A DNA stretch of 64,000 nt from Acanthaster planci (lineage: Eukaryota > Echinodermata > Asteroidea > Valvatida > Acanthasteridae): NCBI RefSeq assembly GCF_001949145.1, contig NW_019091503.1, positions 248,259 through 312,258 of the forward strand, written 5' to 3'. The notes beneath the pieces were generated by a model. It searched no databases and was not told the origin of the DNA. It saw nothing but the letters and a program-made list of their open reading frames with translations. Each line of letters starts with the position of its first letter. Positions within the stretch are counted from its first letter, which is position 1. This document shows, in pieces, positions 52,690 through 63,790 of the stretch. A program made the translations under genes and the position numbers.

Positions 52690-54431
52690 TGAGGGAGATA
52701 CAGAATGTATAAAGTAGGGTTTCAATGTGGTAAGGTCATAATTTTAATTTTTAGTGTTTCAAAACACATTTTATGAAATCCTTTTAAATTTGTAAACATG
52801 CTTAACGCACAATAAATTTGATCAGTAACGTTTCCTTTTTTGGTTTAGAACATGCCAGCGAGCTGTATTGCAAATTAGCACAGCTGTGGCCCGTCAAGAG
52901 GAATACAGGTGTAAAAGTTGTCAGGATTTTTCGTCATTTTAGGATTTTCCTTATGATTTTCCTGATTTCAGATTGTTCAATGTCTTTTGACAATTTGGAA
53001 ATCCTGACTTTACCATAAAGGTGTTTTTACATATACAGGATATAGAAGACAAGAAATGGGTATTTTAAGGGGTATTTTATCAAATAAAATGGGTATTTTA
53101 TCACGCAAACACAGATACATATCTACCATATATAGACCCTATGCTACGGCCAGGCCTTCAAAACCTCTGAGGATCCATATTATTCTCCAATCTTGCCACT
53201 AGGAATCGGATATTAAATTGATTTCATTAGAAATACAGCTGTATAAATTTTTTGTTTGTAACTCTCAGTATGTTTCTCCCTCTTTCGTGTACATGTATTA
53301 CACTTTACATTTTGTTGATTCATCTTTGTATTATTGAGTTACTGCTACGTATGTTTCATCCATTTTACTAATTTAACGCAATATCGCACCTACCACTCAG
53401 GGCTTCAGAGCTGGGTAAAGGAGGGAGGTGATCATAGGTTCATTGGCATGTGGAACCTCCAAGAGCATTCCAACCACAATCCCAACAACTACTCCAAAAA
53501 GGTCAAAGGTAATTACATGGAGATTATAGACTGCTCTCATCTTGTCTACAACTTGTATGTGTGGCCTAAGTTACAGAAATATCACCTTTTGGTTTGTTTT
53601 TTGTTTTACCTCAAATTTGTTCAATATGGACATTTTGTCACATTCTTTAGTATTTAGTAGTGCGTATATTATTTTCTGGTGTTCAGATACCTGCATTGGA
53701 TTTTTTACACTTTTTACTTTTATATCAACTGCCAACTATTCATGTACTTTTAGCAGCCACTTGTAGGAAAAACCAACCACAGACTGTGAGGTCAAAAGAG
53801 CAGACTCTCTGCAGGTACCGTGCACGGATCAGCACTTGGCACTGAACATGTTTACACTGGGATGACATCTGGTGTTTTTTTCTGAAATATGTTGACCATT
53901 TGAAATAACTAACTGGGTTGTTGAAAAAGTGTTTAAGTTGAGAAATGTACATCAACATGACTTGCCAATTCATATATGAAAACTAACACTGCCATGAAGC
54001 TGAAAAATAAGTATTTGGCATGGTGAAAGAGGAATTCAAATGGAATATACCGGTACATTCTTTTAAGTATAAAGTCGTCAGAAATGTGAAAATCCAGAAG
54101 ACAATCAGAATGAAGGACAGCAGTCACTAAACGACAGATTAGCTCATAAAATATTGGCAGCCCTGCAAAAGAAATCATTGGCCCACCAGACTGTCAACCT
54201 ATTGACTAATTTCTCAGAAAATGACAAGCAGGATACATGTACTTTGATGATGATGTTTTTACCTTCTGATGGAATGTCATTGTCAACGGTTGGTTTCCTT
54301 TCAGCCAGTCTAAGTTCGATAACCTGCTTACTAAATTGTTAGGAGAAGGGCAAACCAAACACTGTACATGTACAGGGAGTGGGCGTGTGTGGGGGGGGGA
54401 ACGTGCCCACTGGATCTGCCTCTGGCCCTAA
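52690..54431 (+). CDS. Putative spliced gene of unknown family (5 short exons)
   Basis: Candidate exons are 52690-52729 (ATG at 52705), 52849-52908, 53401-53508, 53754-53814 and 54305-54431 (TAA 54429-54431). Each has an AG acceptor with some pyrimidine tract and a GT donor. Phases run 1, 1, 1, 2 and join throughout, giving about 127 residues. Text includes MYKVGFQC, HASELYCKLAQLWPVKR, LQSWVKEGGDHRFIGMWNLQ, EHSNHNPNNYSKKVK and ATCRKNQPQTVRSKEQTLC. Cys and His residues recur (C-E-H, HSNHN, TCRK, LC), so a small zinc-binding fold is possible, but I recognise no family. The tail after KHCTCTG is low in complexity. If exon 4 is not spliced, a stop follows at 53841-53843 instead. Confidence 0.3.
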
Positions 54432-55028
54432 AATGCGGAATATCTTATGGTTCTGTTTAAAAACAAACTCTTCTAAAGGCTCCTTTAGGGCTTAAAGATG
54501 ATTTTCCAATCAAGAACTCTCTCCGATTGGGGACCTGTTGCCCTCTACAATTTAATGTCCACGACTTCTTACAGAAATAAACTCGCCCATGATAATTACG
54601 TGTACATGAATATGTAGGCATGATTGCTAATAGTTGGAAAGCAAACAGGCATTTATGCATGTTACAGTCCCCACAAAAAGTGCTTAATGTCTTGTATTTT
54701 GAAAAACTTGGGTATGCCCCAAGCCTTACAGGCAATATCTATCCTAAGACTGGGAGCACTAAAGCTGCGTATATTTCATCAGTTAAAGTGACTTTCTCTT
54801 GAAAGCGAAATTATAAGTTTCACATCATTTATTTTGATAATGAAATTCATTGTGTATAATATGACACAGATACTTAAATTGAAATACATCAATATATGTA
54901 TTGTATTGAAATTAAAATTGCATATGTTGATCCCTCCTGATTGTAATAAACTGTACACAAGGTTTTGACTGTTGTACATATACCAATTTCATGTTTTAGT
55001 GCATTTGATGTCTGTATTATGTAATACT

Positions 55029-55485
55029 CATAAATACCTCAGACAGTCTTCCAAATCAACAACATGCAAATTGACTGTGTACTTAACATTTGATAATGTC
55101 CGCAGAGAAGTGACAATGCCTGCTGTGTAAGTCACGGGAGGGCACCTGGGTACAAGACAGTTTAGTCGATTCAGATTGGTCAAAAGTCTGTATGCATGTG
55201 GCTCACCACGTGCATGTCAATTGGACAATTTGCAGAAGGAATATTCCATAAAATGGACAGGGGTGTTGGGAAAATAAAAGTAAAATTCTAGAACAAAATT
55301 GCTTGAAATACATCAGATATCGACTTCTTTTTGACTGTCTGATTAAAATGGTATTTATGAATTGGAATAAATATGTGCTTGGCGGTCTTAAACACAAGAC
55401 CAGCTCTGATCTGAATGCCGATAACGCCCTTGCCTGTGGCTCGAACATTAGTGGCATCCATTCTCCTGAGCTGGCCTTAAACGCA
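55029..55485 (+). repeat. Dispersed repeat, copy B
   Basis: The partner of 35901-36369 in the same orientation. The best-conserved block is CCATAAAATGGACAGGG followed by TGTT, with the flanking GAATAT also shared. The other landmarks appear in the same order with small indels. Confidence 0.75.
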
Positions 55486-55524
55486 TGTTTAACACTGGCC
55501 AAGCACATATTTATTTCCTTATCT

Positions 55525-55653
55525 AACAATTGCTGCTTGCAGTCTAGGGGTCCATGGTGTTTTGTACACCCGAGGGGGCAAATGGCAATCCAGGTGAAGC
55601 CGAGGCTGCCATTTGCCCCCAAAGGTATACCCTTGTCACTGCAAGCAACAATT
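55525..55653. mobile_element. Small foldback element, two nested inverted repeats
   Basis: The outer arms 55528-55543 and 55638-55653 (AATTGCTGCTTGCAGT, one mismatch) enclose perfect inner 14-bp arms, GGGGGCAAATGGCA (55574-55587) and TGCCATTTGCCCCC (55607-55620). The whole can fold into one long hairpin. Confidence 0.8.
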
Positions 55654-56120
55654 ATTTTGTTATACCATAGTCACAGATTTCATTGTTACACCACGGTTCT
55701 TAGATTGTTGTACCACGCTCATAGATAGTGAAATTTTATTGGCGACATAATATACTACAAGCGCTTATGTATCATTCACGCATCGTTGCACTAGCGATGT
55801 TGCTGGGCCACAAAAAATGATGGATAACGTTGATCTTTCCACAGTTGATGGGTCATGTCTACTGCCTTGTAACTGTGGAATCTTGGGTACGAGGGTGGAT
55901 AGCCGCAGTGGTTCAACCGGTATGTACCAATTATTGACACGACACATCAACTGTGGGAAAGATCACAGTTATCCATCATTTTTGTGCAACATCACCAGTG
56001 TGCTCAACGCGGAAATGATGCATGCGCACATAGCATAAATATACATGTATCACGTGATCGGTTTGAAACCAATAAAACTTCACTACACCATATTTGTGAC
56101 TGTGGTATAACAAAAAATAT
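55641..56120. mobile_element. Larger foldback, outer arms plus about 65-bp inner arms
   Basis: The outer TTTTGTTATACCATAGTCAC (about 55654-55674) reappears inverted as GTGACTGTGGTATAACAAAA (about 56096-56115). The inner arms 55794-55860 and 55935-55994 are inverted at about 85% identity (shared AATGATGGATAAC and GATCTTTCC), and pairing continues outward through GTTGCACT-like sequence. No coding frame is credible. Confidence 0.75.
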
Positions 56121-57617
56121 TATTCTTGAATATTTTAATAATCATGATGTTGAAATAAATGGTGTGTGTCAAGGGACATGTCATCTAGTAGCTTATCTCT
56201 GTACATGCTAGAGAGACAAATCCCTTTTCTTTTTCCTACTCGGGCCTGTCTTTTTCTTTCTGTCCATGATCATGAGTTTTTCATTTCTAATTTCATAGCA
56301 CTTAAGAGTTATCCTGCCTGATGTTTCAATTAGAGTCCTGCATACATTCTTTTTCAAGTGCAAGGGCCGTAGGTCACTGGATTTGCGAATGTCTTATAGT
56401 TTTGTTAAAAATCCTTTTTCTATTTCTAGGCAGCAAACTGAAGACAGAACTCATAATCTTGAAGCAATCTCTCATGAACAAGAAGCCAATTTCATAATGT
56501 CAAAAGGAGCATAAATTGTTTTGCTGAAGTAGCCATTGTTAATTTCACAGGTAGCTGGTGCGAACACTTGAAACTTCAAAAATGGGATTTGCTTGAAACA
56601 TTATGTAACAATAGAAATATTTGTTATAATTCTGTGAAGGTTATGAAATATGCCAAACGGTAGCACGTTTCCCCTGCTACTGATGTCTATCCTAGACTGT
56701 GCCCTTTTGGGCTATAAAATGCATTCACTGCAAAAGATAATACATGTGTTTGTAAAGACCACTTAAAAGTAAAACATACAGTTCACAAAACCATTCCCTT
56801 GAAATGTTGGAGGGAATTTTGAGAGTAAAAATAAATCGACTCAAAATCAAGTGGGGGGTGGCTTGTGCATTGTGATTGCAGTCAGGTCTCCTTCAAATAC
56901 ATTTGCACAAATGGGCATGGTAGTCACTTTGATGTTTTCACTGAACGAATGGGCTGGAAACCCATCCATTTTTTTTATTAAATAATAAGTGTTTAGGCAG
57001 TCCTCCATGGCGTTTACAAGCGGGCAATTGGTAACTTGCCAACCAAGCTGTAACTTATGCCTCCAGTCTTGAAGTGCACTGCACAGTGCCTTTGGGTGAC
57101 AGGGTCAATTCAATTAGCTTGCTAACTGACCTCGGATCCAGAACTATCACAAGGTTCTCTACTGATCTAGTGTACAGTATCCATGCATTCATGGTGCAAA
57201 TGAGAAGTGCTTCTGGAAGATGTGCATCACGTAAGCCAAAGCAACTACTACTACTCAAAAACAAAGACAAAAAAATGTATCAATCATCACCAATCATAAG
57301 TTAAAAAGAAATCACTGGCTGAAAAAATTAGGGGGAGGGAAAATGCGAAGAGGATGGCCAAACCAAATGTAACTCTGTCCAAGACATTGGCAAGCCTGGA
57401 CAACCATGCTGACATAGTGTGATAGCTTGAATTCACACCTGGAAACGTACATTCCCCCATGATATACCTAAGCTCTACAGATGGCTGCTGTGTCAGATGT
57501 AAAATAACAATACAATACATATTTTTCCTATTTTAATTAACAAATTTGAGTCAGAGCTCTCCAACTCCAAAGGAAAACATTCATTCTGAAATGACAGCTT
57601 TCCTTAATGGACGTATT

Positions 57618-58099
57618 TTTATTACCCCATTGTGGTGATCAACTAGTGGTCGCACGCTTTTGACCTCTACAACAGACCTAAGAGTGTATGACTGATTTTG
57701 TCAAGGTCATCAGTGGGCCAGTACCAAGCCAATAGATTGACCACCTGTAGGAGGGATGTCTGGATTGTTACGTTTTAGAAGGTGTTTAGTGATTGGACTG
57801 ATACTTCAATTCCCACGGGAGACATGCTCCCTTAATCTTTTCTTCAAAAAGGACGTGGGTTGAGGGAGATTTGGGGAGAAATTTGTAATTGCCCCTTTTT
57901 TATCCTTTCCCAGTAGCCATAAGACATTTGGTATTTTCCTCTCAGATCTTTAAAATATGCAAAGAGAAGGTCTAAAACATTGAAGTTTTGTAAATTCAAG
58001 GCCTATGTGCATTTTCGCTCCCTGAAGGTTTCAATCTTTGTTGCTATCTCATAACTGAAGTCTTTATCATTCCAAGAGTTAAAGGTTGATAATCTTGTG
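57618..58099 (-). other. Probable EIF2D 3' UTR with AATAAA signal
   Basis: Sequence after the stop codon down to a minus-strand AATAAA (TTTATT at 57618-57623). Its length is reasonable, with no other good signal closer to the stop. The transcript end is inferred. Confidence 0.4.
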
Positions 58100-59180
58100 T
58101 CATCTTTTCTTTCCAGACTTGGCTGCCAACTCCAATCCTTGGATATATCGTCTTGGAATGTTATAGTGATCTGAAATATGAATCCGAAAGAATCCAAAAG
58201 CTTTAAGGCCTAGTTCATCCCATATATTTGCCTTGAGCTATACATTACACAGTCAATGCTTACCACATTGTACACATATTCTGTAAGCAAAAGTATGCCT
58301 TTCAAATTTCGCCCTACCACCATCACAATACAGCCTCTACCTAACTAACCTGTATGACTTCATGTCATCACAGTTCTGCTGTAAGGCTTTTACCGGTACA
58401 GCTCGTATCAATATGAAAACCCTCAAAGATTGAAACCCCCCAGGACATGCCTGCTCAAGTCTTAATGAAAAGCTGTTCCTAACTGAATCACCTGAAATGC
58501 ATTACTCAAAAAAAAAAAAAATCAGACATTTGTATTTGAAAGTTTCAGCTAGGTGTGTACCTCATTGATTTTACTTACAGTACATTAAACAGCGTCATGC
58601 CTGAACATAACCACAATAAACGACACTCATACATGTTGTTTTGTAAAAAAGATTTTTTAAAGATTAATCACCAAGTATGATCCTTTAATTTTTAAGAAGT
58701 GTATGATATGTGTCACTTTGCCCACCTCACTCACCTGTCAACAGTGTCTCAACAAATCGTACTTGCTTGCCCTGTATGATGACCTGTGACCCTGACCCTT
58801 GACCTGGCATTTGATTGATAGTGCTACTGGCTGCAACACCCACCTGTAAACGGTGAGCAAAATCTTTGGGTTCTATGCCATAAGGTTCTATGTTCTGGAT
58901 GACTGTCACCTGTACACACAAAGGAACAAACATGCTCGAGAAATACTTGTTCAACAATCTTAAAACTTCATGAAATCTACGTGTCAAAAAAGCCTGTTCC
59001 ATGTTTTCATGTATTTGGAAATGCCAGTATGTCAAAAGTGGACTTAAACTTACATTCTTGTTGCCAGACTTTTTCTCCAGTTTGATTTGAATTGGTTGAA
59101 GTTTCCCTTTCCTGATCTGACCCACTGACCTTTGACCTGGAAGAATGATTTCATGTCCTGCAGTCATTCTTCCATTACAC
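58100..59180 (-). CDS. EIF2D: EIF2D exons 11-13, SUI1 domain and C-terminus
   Basis: Exon 11 (59180-59054) reads GRMTAGHEIILPGQ and RKGKLQPIQIKLEKKSGNKN, exon 12 (58909-58735) VTVIQNIEPYGIEPKDFAHR to GSGSQVIIQGKQVRFVETLL, and exon 13 (58170-58100) HYNIPRRYIQGLE to KSGKKR and TGA. G-N-K-x-V-T-x-I-x-N-x-E-x-Y-G, Q-I-Q-G-x-Q-V and IPRRYIxGL are the SUI1/eIF1-fold signatures used in start-codon recognition. The last exon is small and easily missed. Confidence 0.95.
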
Positions 59181-62100
59181 CTGTCAAAAAGAATTCCATC
59201 AAAAATTACCAAAAGTCTTAAGTCCATCTTTGACAGAAAGAACCTTCAAGAAAATTCTTTTAGATAAACTAGACCTAAGGAAACAACCTGGCAAGAAAAC
59301 AAATTGAATTGTCCTTAAAATGTTGGTACGTAGGGAGCACTGAAATTGACTTGAGGAGCTAAACCCACATGTACCTGGTACCACTGATGCGACATCAGCC
59401 GAGGCTTTAAAATGACATGAGTCACCAGATATAGCAGATGAAACCACTCTGCTTATTATCTAAGATTACTTTTGCTCTCTTTGCCCATTTTGGAGTGCCT
59501 GTCGCCTCATCAGCAAAACTTTACCAAATATTTTAGATCTATGATACCAAGTGGGTACAATCACAAGCACTAATGAATAAAACAAAGAGTCATACTGACC
59601 TACTGAAGACCTGATCCCAACGAAGTTTCTCCACATAACCCTCTGACCTGTTAATGAGGGCTTCATGTAATGGACCATCTAGGTTCACCATTCTGAAAAA
59701 AAAAAAAGTAGAAATGGGAAGAGTTGTGAGGACTGAAACCTACGGCACATGAAGCGACAGAAATCATGTTGCTTAATGTGTCTTTGACAGGAAGCTTAGC
59801 AGTGTACCTGATAGTAGGTGATTATAGTAATCAGTACCAGTGCTGATTGAACTTTGAACAAGAAAGCTTTTAAGGATGACTTCACCTTGGATTTTCCTCA
59901 TCAGTCAGGTCATTGCCTTTGATGTACTTTGTCACGGCTTCTCTCAAAGCTTCATGAGTCAACCAGTCACCTTTGCTAAAATGAATTAAGGATTGATATA
60001 TTCCTTTTGAAATAAAGAACAAAGGCATGCTGCAAACAAATTTTCTTGAAGACATTATATAAATTTTAGGAAGAAATGGGAGATTTCATCAAGTGAAAAT
60101 TCCCTGACTTTGAACAATAAGTCATCATGTTCACATGGTCTCAAACTGTAATGAGACTATATTATTTCTGCAATGAAAGTGCATCAATGGGGCTTTTTAC
60201 TGTTTTTCATCACAAGTTAGAAGAAACATTAAGATGAGAATATAATGGGGAGAAAGATGAAGCTCTTACCCATAACCAGAAACTTTCAAAATAGGCAACA
60301 TATCGGCAGACACTCCATTCATTAGTCTCACTTCAAGCTGACTATGAGTGGCTGATGCTTCATTACTAACTCCAGATGCAGAAAATCCATCAGTTGATGC
60401 TGGTACAATAAAGGAACGAAGACTGGCAATGGAGAAAGGAAAGAAATACATCAGACAGATACATGCCAATAGATGAATGCAAAGAACCACTGGCAGTAGA
60501 AAAATTGGCAATCCACTCCATGCGGAACAAGAGATATCATGATTTACACAGAAATGACGTTTTGTGTGGAAATGTACAATGTGCTTAATTCCTCCATCCT
60601 CATCAGCCTGTCTCTTCTTTGCCAGTAAGAGTGGATGCAGGAGAAACAAAGACTCAGAATCTATAGACATTAACTTACTCTGGATGATCTTTATGAACAG
60701 CTGTGATGAAGTCCACTCCCTTCTTTTCTTCCCTGACCTCCAGAAATCCCTCCGAGTGCAACTTTTGAAGGAACTTAGACAGCTTCTTGTAACTAGTTTT
60801 CTTTATGTCTAAGGTTTGGCCCTCTGGGCTACAGAAATCAAACAGGTAGTGCTTTGAGAAACCTGAGGAAAATCTAACTTTAACTACGCAAAGATAATAT
60901 ACATATTGTTGCAACCAAACCCTGCACAGTTGAATAATACTAGGCAGTTGTCTATGTAAGCCAGATTTTTTGCATAGTTCTTTATATATGTATAAAGCTT
61001 TGAGTTATAATGGTTCAAAAAGGAACTTCCCCAATGACTACTTTAAGTTACTGACAAACACAGCATTTGAAGCTGTTTCATTTAAAACTTCTGGATACAG
61101 TTGGCAGCTAAGCGTGTAACTCACCAACAAGATACAACATAGGATCTGTAGAAATTACTTGTTAGCAGTGGTAGGTCTGATGGCTTGACCATGGACTTTA
61201 GACTGTGCAAGGTGCATTGGTACAACAGGGCATCCATCTCATCTGAGAAAATTAATTTCAAGTGAAGTTGATTACTGAATATGTTCTTGAAGTGAAGTTG
61301 TTACCGGTAGTTGGTGTCTGCTTTATCTATAAAATACAATCATATGCCTCACCTGTTGGAGAAAGAGATTCATTTTTAGTAACTTCATCTGCTCTCTCAC
61401 CACCTCCATCGCACGGATAATCTTCAAGACAAATCTCATCAATGTGAGGTTCTGTTTCATCTTGATGTACAGTTGGTGACAGGCCACCTACATCAGTGAG
61501 AGTGATATTCTGTTCTGTGGATAATGTGACTTCTTCAGAGTTTTCTTCACAAAGATTTCCACCTGGTTCTGGAAGAGGGATTTCAGGCAAGAGGCTTTTG
61601 TCTCCTTGTGCCCTGAGAAATAAATAGAAGTTTCTTGCATAAAACTGTCTCCAATTCAAGCTTCCAAAGTAATCTATATTTCCTGTACAGAACACTTGTG
61701 ATCTAGTTACTTCTGTAACCCACCTCTTGTTGGTTCTTTATACTGGTTAGCTAAAATAGGGTCACAAAGGGTAACAAATATATTAATGTATGAAATTTGC
61801 ATCAGCATGACTCAGGTTAGCACCAAGATATCATACATGCCTAAATAAACCTTTCATGAGTTAAATTTGAATAACATCTGGTAACACTGAGTTCTTTAAA
61901 TTCATGTACACATAACAATTTAAATTCTGGGATACTAAAGGCACTGTTGCCATACCTCATCATTCAGGGCAAGCTTTGCTTAGTTACATAAGAGATGCCT
62001 CACACCAATACAGTGTTTTTATTGGATAAGAAGGGCACAAAGGAGCCAGTCCATACCAGAGAGAGTGGTCGCTATATAAAAAGCTTGCCCTGAATCACGA

Positions 62101-63790
62101 GGTATGTATGAATCACAAGTGAACAGCAACTAAATCGAGGGAAAAAATAAATCTAGGGAACCTACAAGCATTTGTTTAATTGTTGAACTGCTTATGACTT
62201 TCAATGTTTGTTTATTATAGCGGTTAAGTTAGAAAACCCTAAAAAGATTTTCTTATTTTGCATTTTGGACCAAAAGTGTGTTATAAAACACATCTGGGTA
62301 GGCATAATCCTGTCACCCCCATGTGTGGCCAGGAGGGTTTGATAGACCCTATAGGACCCTCTTCTGGTCACTCACAGTCCCTCGGGGTGCACTTCGTTGC
62401 CAATCCACATGTGTATATTTGATCAAAAGTTGTCAACACACATTTCCTATATAGAATGACAATTCTACATGCTTTTACGTCCCAAAGAAATGGCTACTTT
62501 ATGATTGTCATTTCAAGAGCTTACCACAGCGAGTCCTTGTAACAGTGCATGACTTGGATTCCTCGACCTTTCATGCCACTGGATTTCATATCATCACTTG
62601 ACATTATTGCATGGCCTACAGCAACAGGTGCATGGTTGCCTAAGAGACAGATTGCACAAAGCTGATCTTTGTTGAGCTGTGGTAGACCAGATGGTGGAAT
62701 AACAACTCCTGGTAACATGAGATCTATAAAGCAGTCAAAATGTGCCTTGTTATACCATCAAAGTAAATGAGTTTGACCACATTAATCCTTCAATTTCAAA
62801 ATGGGCTGGATTGCAAGTATTTTGACTGGGGTGGGGTGCAGATGAGATGGTTTTCTATGAACTCTTAACTTAGGGCAGCACCCATAGCTTTGCTTAAACT
62901 ACAAAGTACGCATGAATACAACACAGGCAGTGTGCAACAAATAGCAAGCAAGTGCCCCACAGTTAGATAACGAGACAACCAGAAATGGGTAAAATGCCAA
63001 ATTTGTCAAATATTTGATTGCTAAGACTATATGTATTTACATGTAGTTTTTAGAAAAAAGGGTAATGCTTGACCTTAACAATGTGAAAGTGAAGACAGGC
63101 AGACCAACAAACAGAAAACAAACACTATGATTTTTACCTGCTCCTCCTGATAACTTGTCCAAGACTGGCGGCCATGTAATAAGGCATGGTAGTAGATTAG
63201 GGTGCTTCCAAAGCATATATACTAAAGTTAAGAGAAAAAATGGGCTGATTGATATGTAATATTTCTTAAGGGTAATGAACTTAAACCGTTTGTTGTAAAT
63301 TCAAACTCACAATACATCATTAGTATCCTAAATTTGAGAAAGTCTCACGTAAATGTAGATTAGACTCAGAAACTTGGAAACCAGCTTACATATGGTTGTA
63401 ATGTAAGCTAATATCAAGATATTACGTGTATTAAGAGCCCTTCCATTTTCTGTTAATTTGAACTGGAATCACAGAGGACTTTGTGACCGCACATGTAAAT
63501 TACAAATATATTTTACATGTATTCATACAATAACAGCATGTAGTCCTGAGCTGGTGTAAATAAGGGGTGGGGCCTATGTAGAGAAGACGGGACACTTACC
63601 AGTAGGGTACAATTGCTTCTCAATTTGGAAGAAAATCGGAGTACCAGTTAGACAGTAGACATGCATAGTGCAATCACTGTGTGTGGTGATCTTCATGACA
63701 GTCATGTCATCTTTGTTCGGAGTTAACTCAGCCACTTGGTCAGTGTCTAGACTGGGAAACTGCACACTGAAGCTACTACGCAGTTTACGC
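58100..63790 (-). CDS. EIF2D: Eukaryotic translation initiation factor 2D (5' end missing)
   Basis: Twelve exons in transcript order: 63790-63600, 63221-63138, 62723-62525, 61612-61353, 61242-61159, 60862-60679, 60422-60270, 59975-59886, 59692-59600, 59180-59054, 58909-58735, 58170-58100 (TGA). All phases join, giving 569 residues plus a split Arg codon. Vertebrate eIF2D is about 584, so only the first roughly 15-20 residues (one exon beyond 64000) are missing. Domains in order: N-terminal DUF1947-like plus PUA, acidic linker, winged helix, SWIB/MDM2-like, SUI1. eIF2D (ligatin) delivers Met-tRNAi to the P site independently of GTP on some mRNAs, and acts with the MCTS1/DENR system in recycling and re-initiation. 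Identity is firm over the whole length. It lies convergent to the unnamed plus-strand candidate gene. Confidence 0.96.
59600..60422 (-). CDS. EIF2D: EIF2D exons 8-10, SWIB/MDM2-like region
   Basis: Exon 8 (60422-60270) reads LRSFIVPAS to MLPILKVSGYG, exon 9 (59975-59886) KGDWLTHEALREAVTKYIK and GNDLTDEENP, and exon 10 (59692-59600) MVNLDGPLHEALINR to EKLRWDQVFS. The alternation matches the helical SWIB/MDM2 region that precedes SUI1 in eIF2D and DENR-like proteins. Exon 10 follows an uninterrupted oligo-T tract, cag. Confidence 0.9.
60679..61242 (-). CDS. EIF2D: EIF2D exons 6-7, winged-helix domain
   Basis: Exon 6 (61242-61159) reads DEMDALLYQCTLHSLKSMV and KPSDLPLLT. Exon 7 (60862-60679) continues FSKHYLFDFCSPEG, TLDIKKTSYKKLSKFLQKL and GVDFITAVHKDHP. 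The family signature DIKKxSYKKLSKFL is exact. The chosen donor AACAA|gtaatt is weaker than a TTG|gtgagt 43 bases further on, but only the former keeps phase, and it gives the same residue spacing between LLTS and PEG as in vertebrates. Confidence 0.93.
61353..61612 (-). CDS. EIF2D: EIF2D exon 5, acidic linker
   Basis: The acceptor is tttatttctcag and the donor CCAACAG|gtgagg. The 86 residues are rich in Glu, Asp and Thr (EENSEEVTLSTEQ, ETEPHIDEICLEDYP) and carry no fold I recognise. They occupy the place of the variable acidic linker in vertebrate eIF2D. The joined sequence DSLW-AQGDK confirms the junction. Confidence 0.88.
61613..62524. other. EIF2D intron 4
   Basis: The longest EIF2D intron in the window. 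Apart from the MITE it holds nothing recognised. Confidence 0.6.
61955..62102. mobile_element. 148-bp MITE with TA duplication inside an EIF2D intron
   Basis: 27-bp ends, CATACCTCATCATTCAGGGC... at 61951-61977 and the inverted copy at 62080-62106, differ at two positions. TA flanks both sides (61953-61954, 62103-62104), fitting a Tc1/mariner-type MITE. It lies between EIF2D exons 4 and 5. Confidence 0.82.
62525..63221 (-). CDS. EIF2D: EIF2D exons 3-4, PUA domain
   Basis: Exon 3 (63221-63138) reads YMLWKHPNLLPCLITWPPVL and DKLSGGA. Exon 4 (62723-62525) continues DLMLPGVVIPPSGLPQ, then DQLCAICLLGNHAPVAVGHA and SSGMKGRGIQVMHCYKDSLW. G-x-D-L-M-L-P-G and the G-N-x-A-P-V-A-V-G strand are PUA hallmarks of the eIF2D/MCTS1 type. 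Exon 4 ends TG|gtaagc, with Trp completed by exon 5. Confidence 0.94.

Larger units (their letters stand above)
54432..57617. other. Intergenic, with nested repeats
   Basis: Contains dispersed-repeat copy B (55029-55485) and the foldback cluster 55525-56120. The rest (54432-55028, 56130-57617) shows no gene, RNA or structured repeat that I can support. Confidence 0.5.

Noticed and set aside
52811-52816. AATAAA as the KLHL poly(A) signal
   Set aside because: It is 2.25 kb past the stop codon and between two candidate exons of another gene; left unassigned.
55203-55728. Opposed 139- and 141-codon frames
   Set aside because: Both lie across dispersed-repeat copy B and the foldback; the homologous region at 35901 does not keep the frames.
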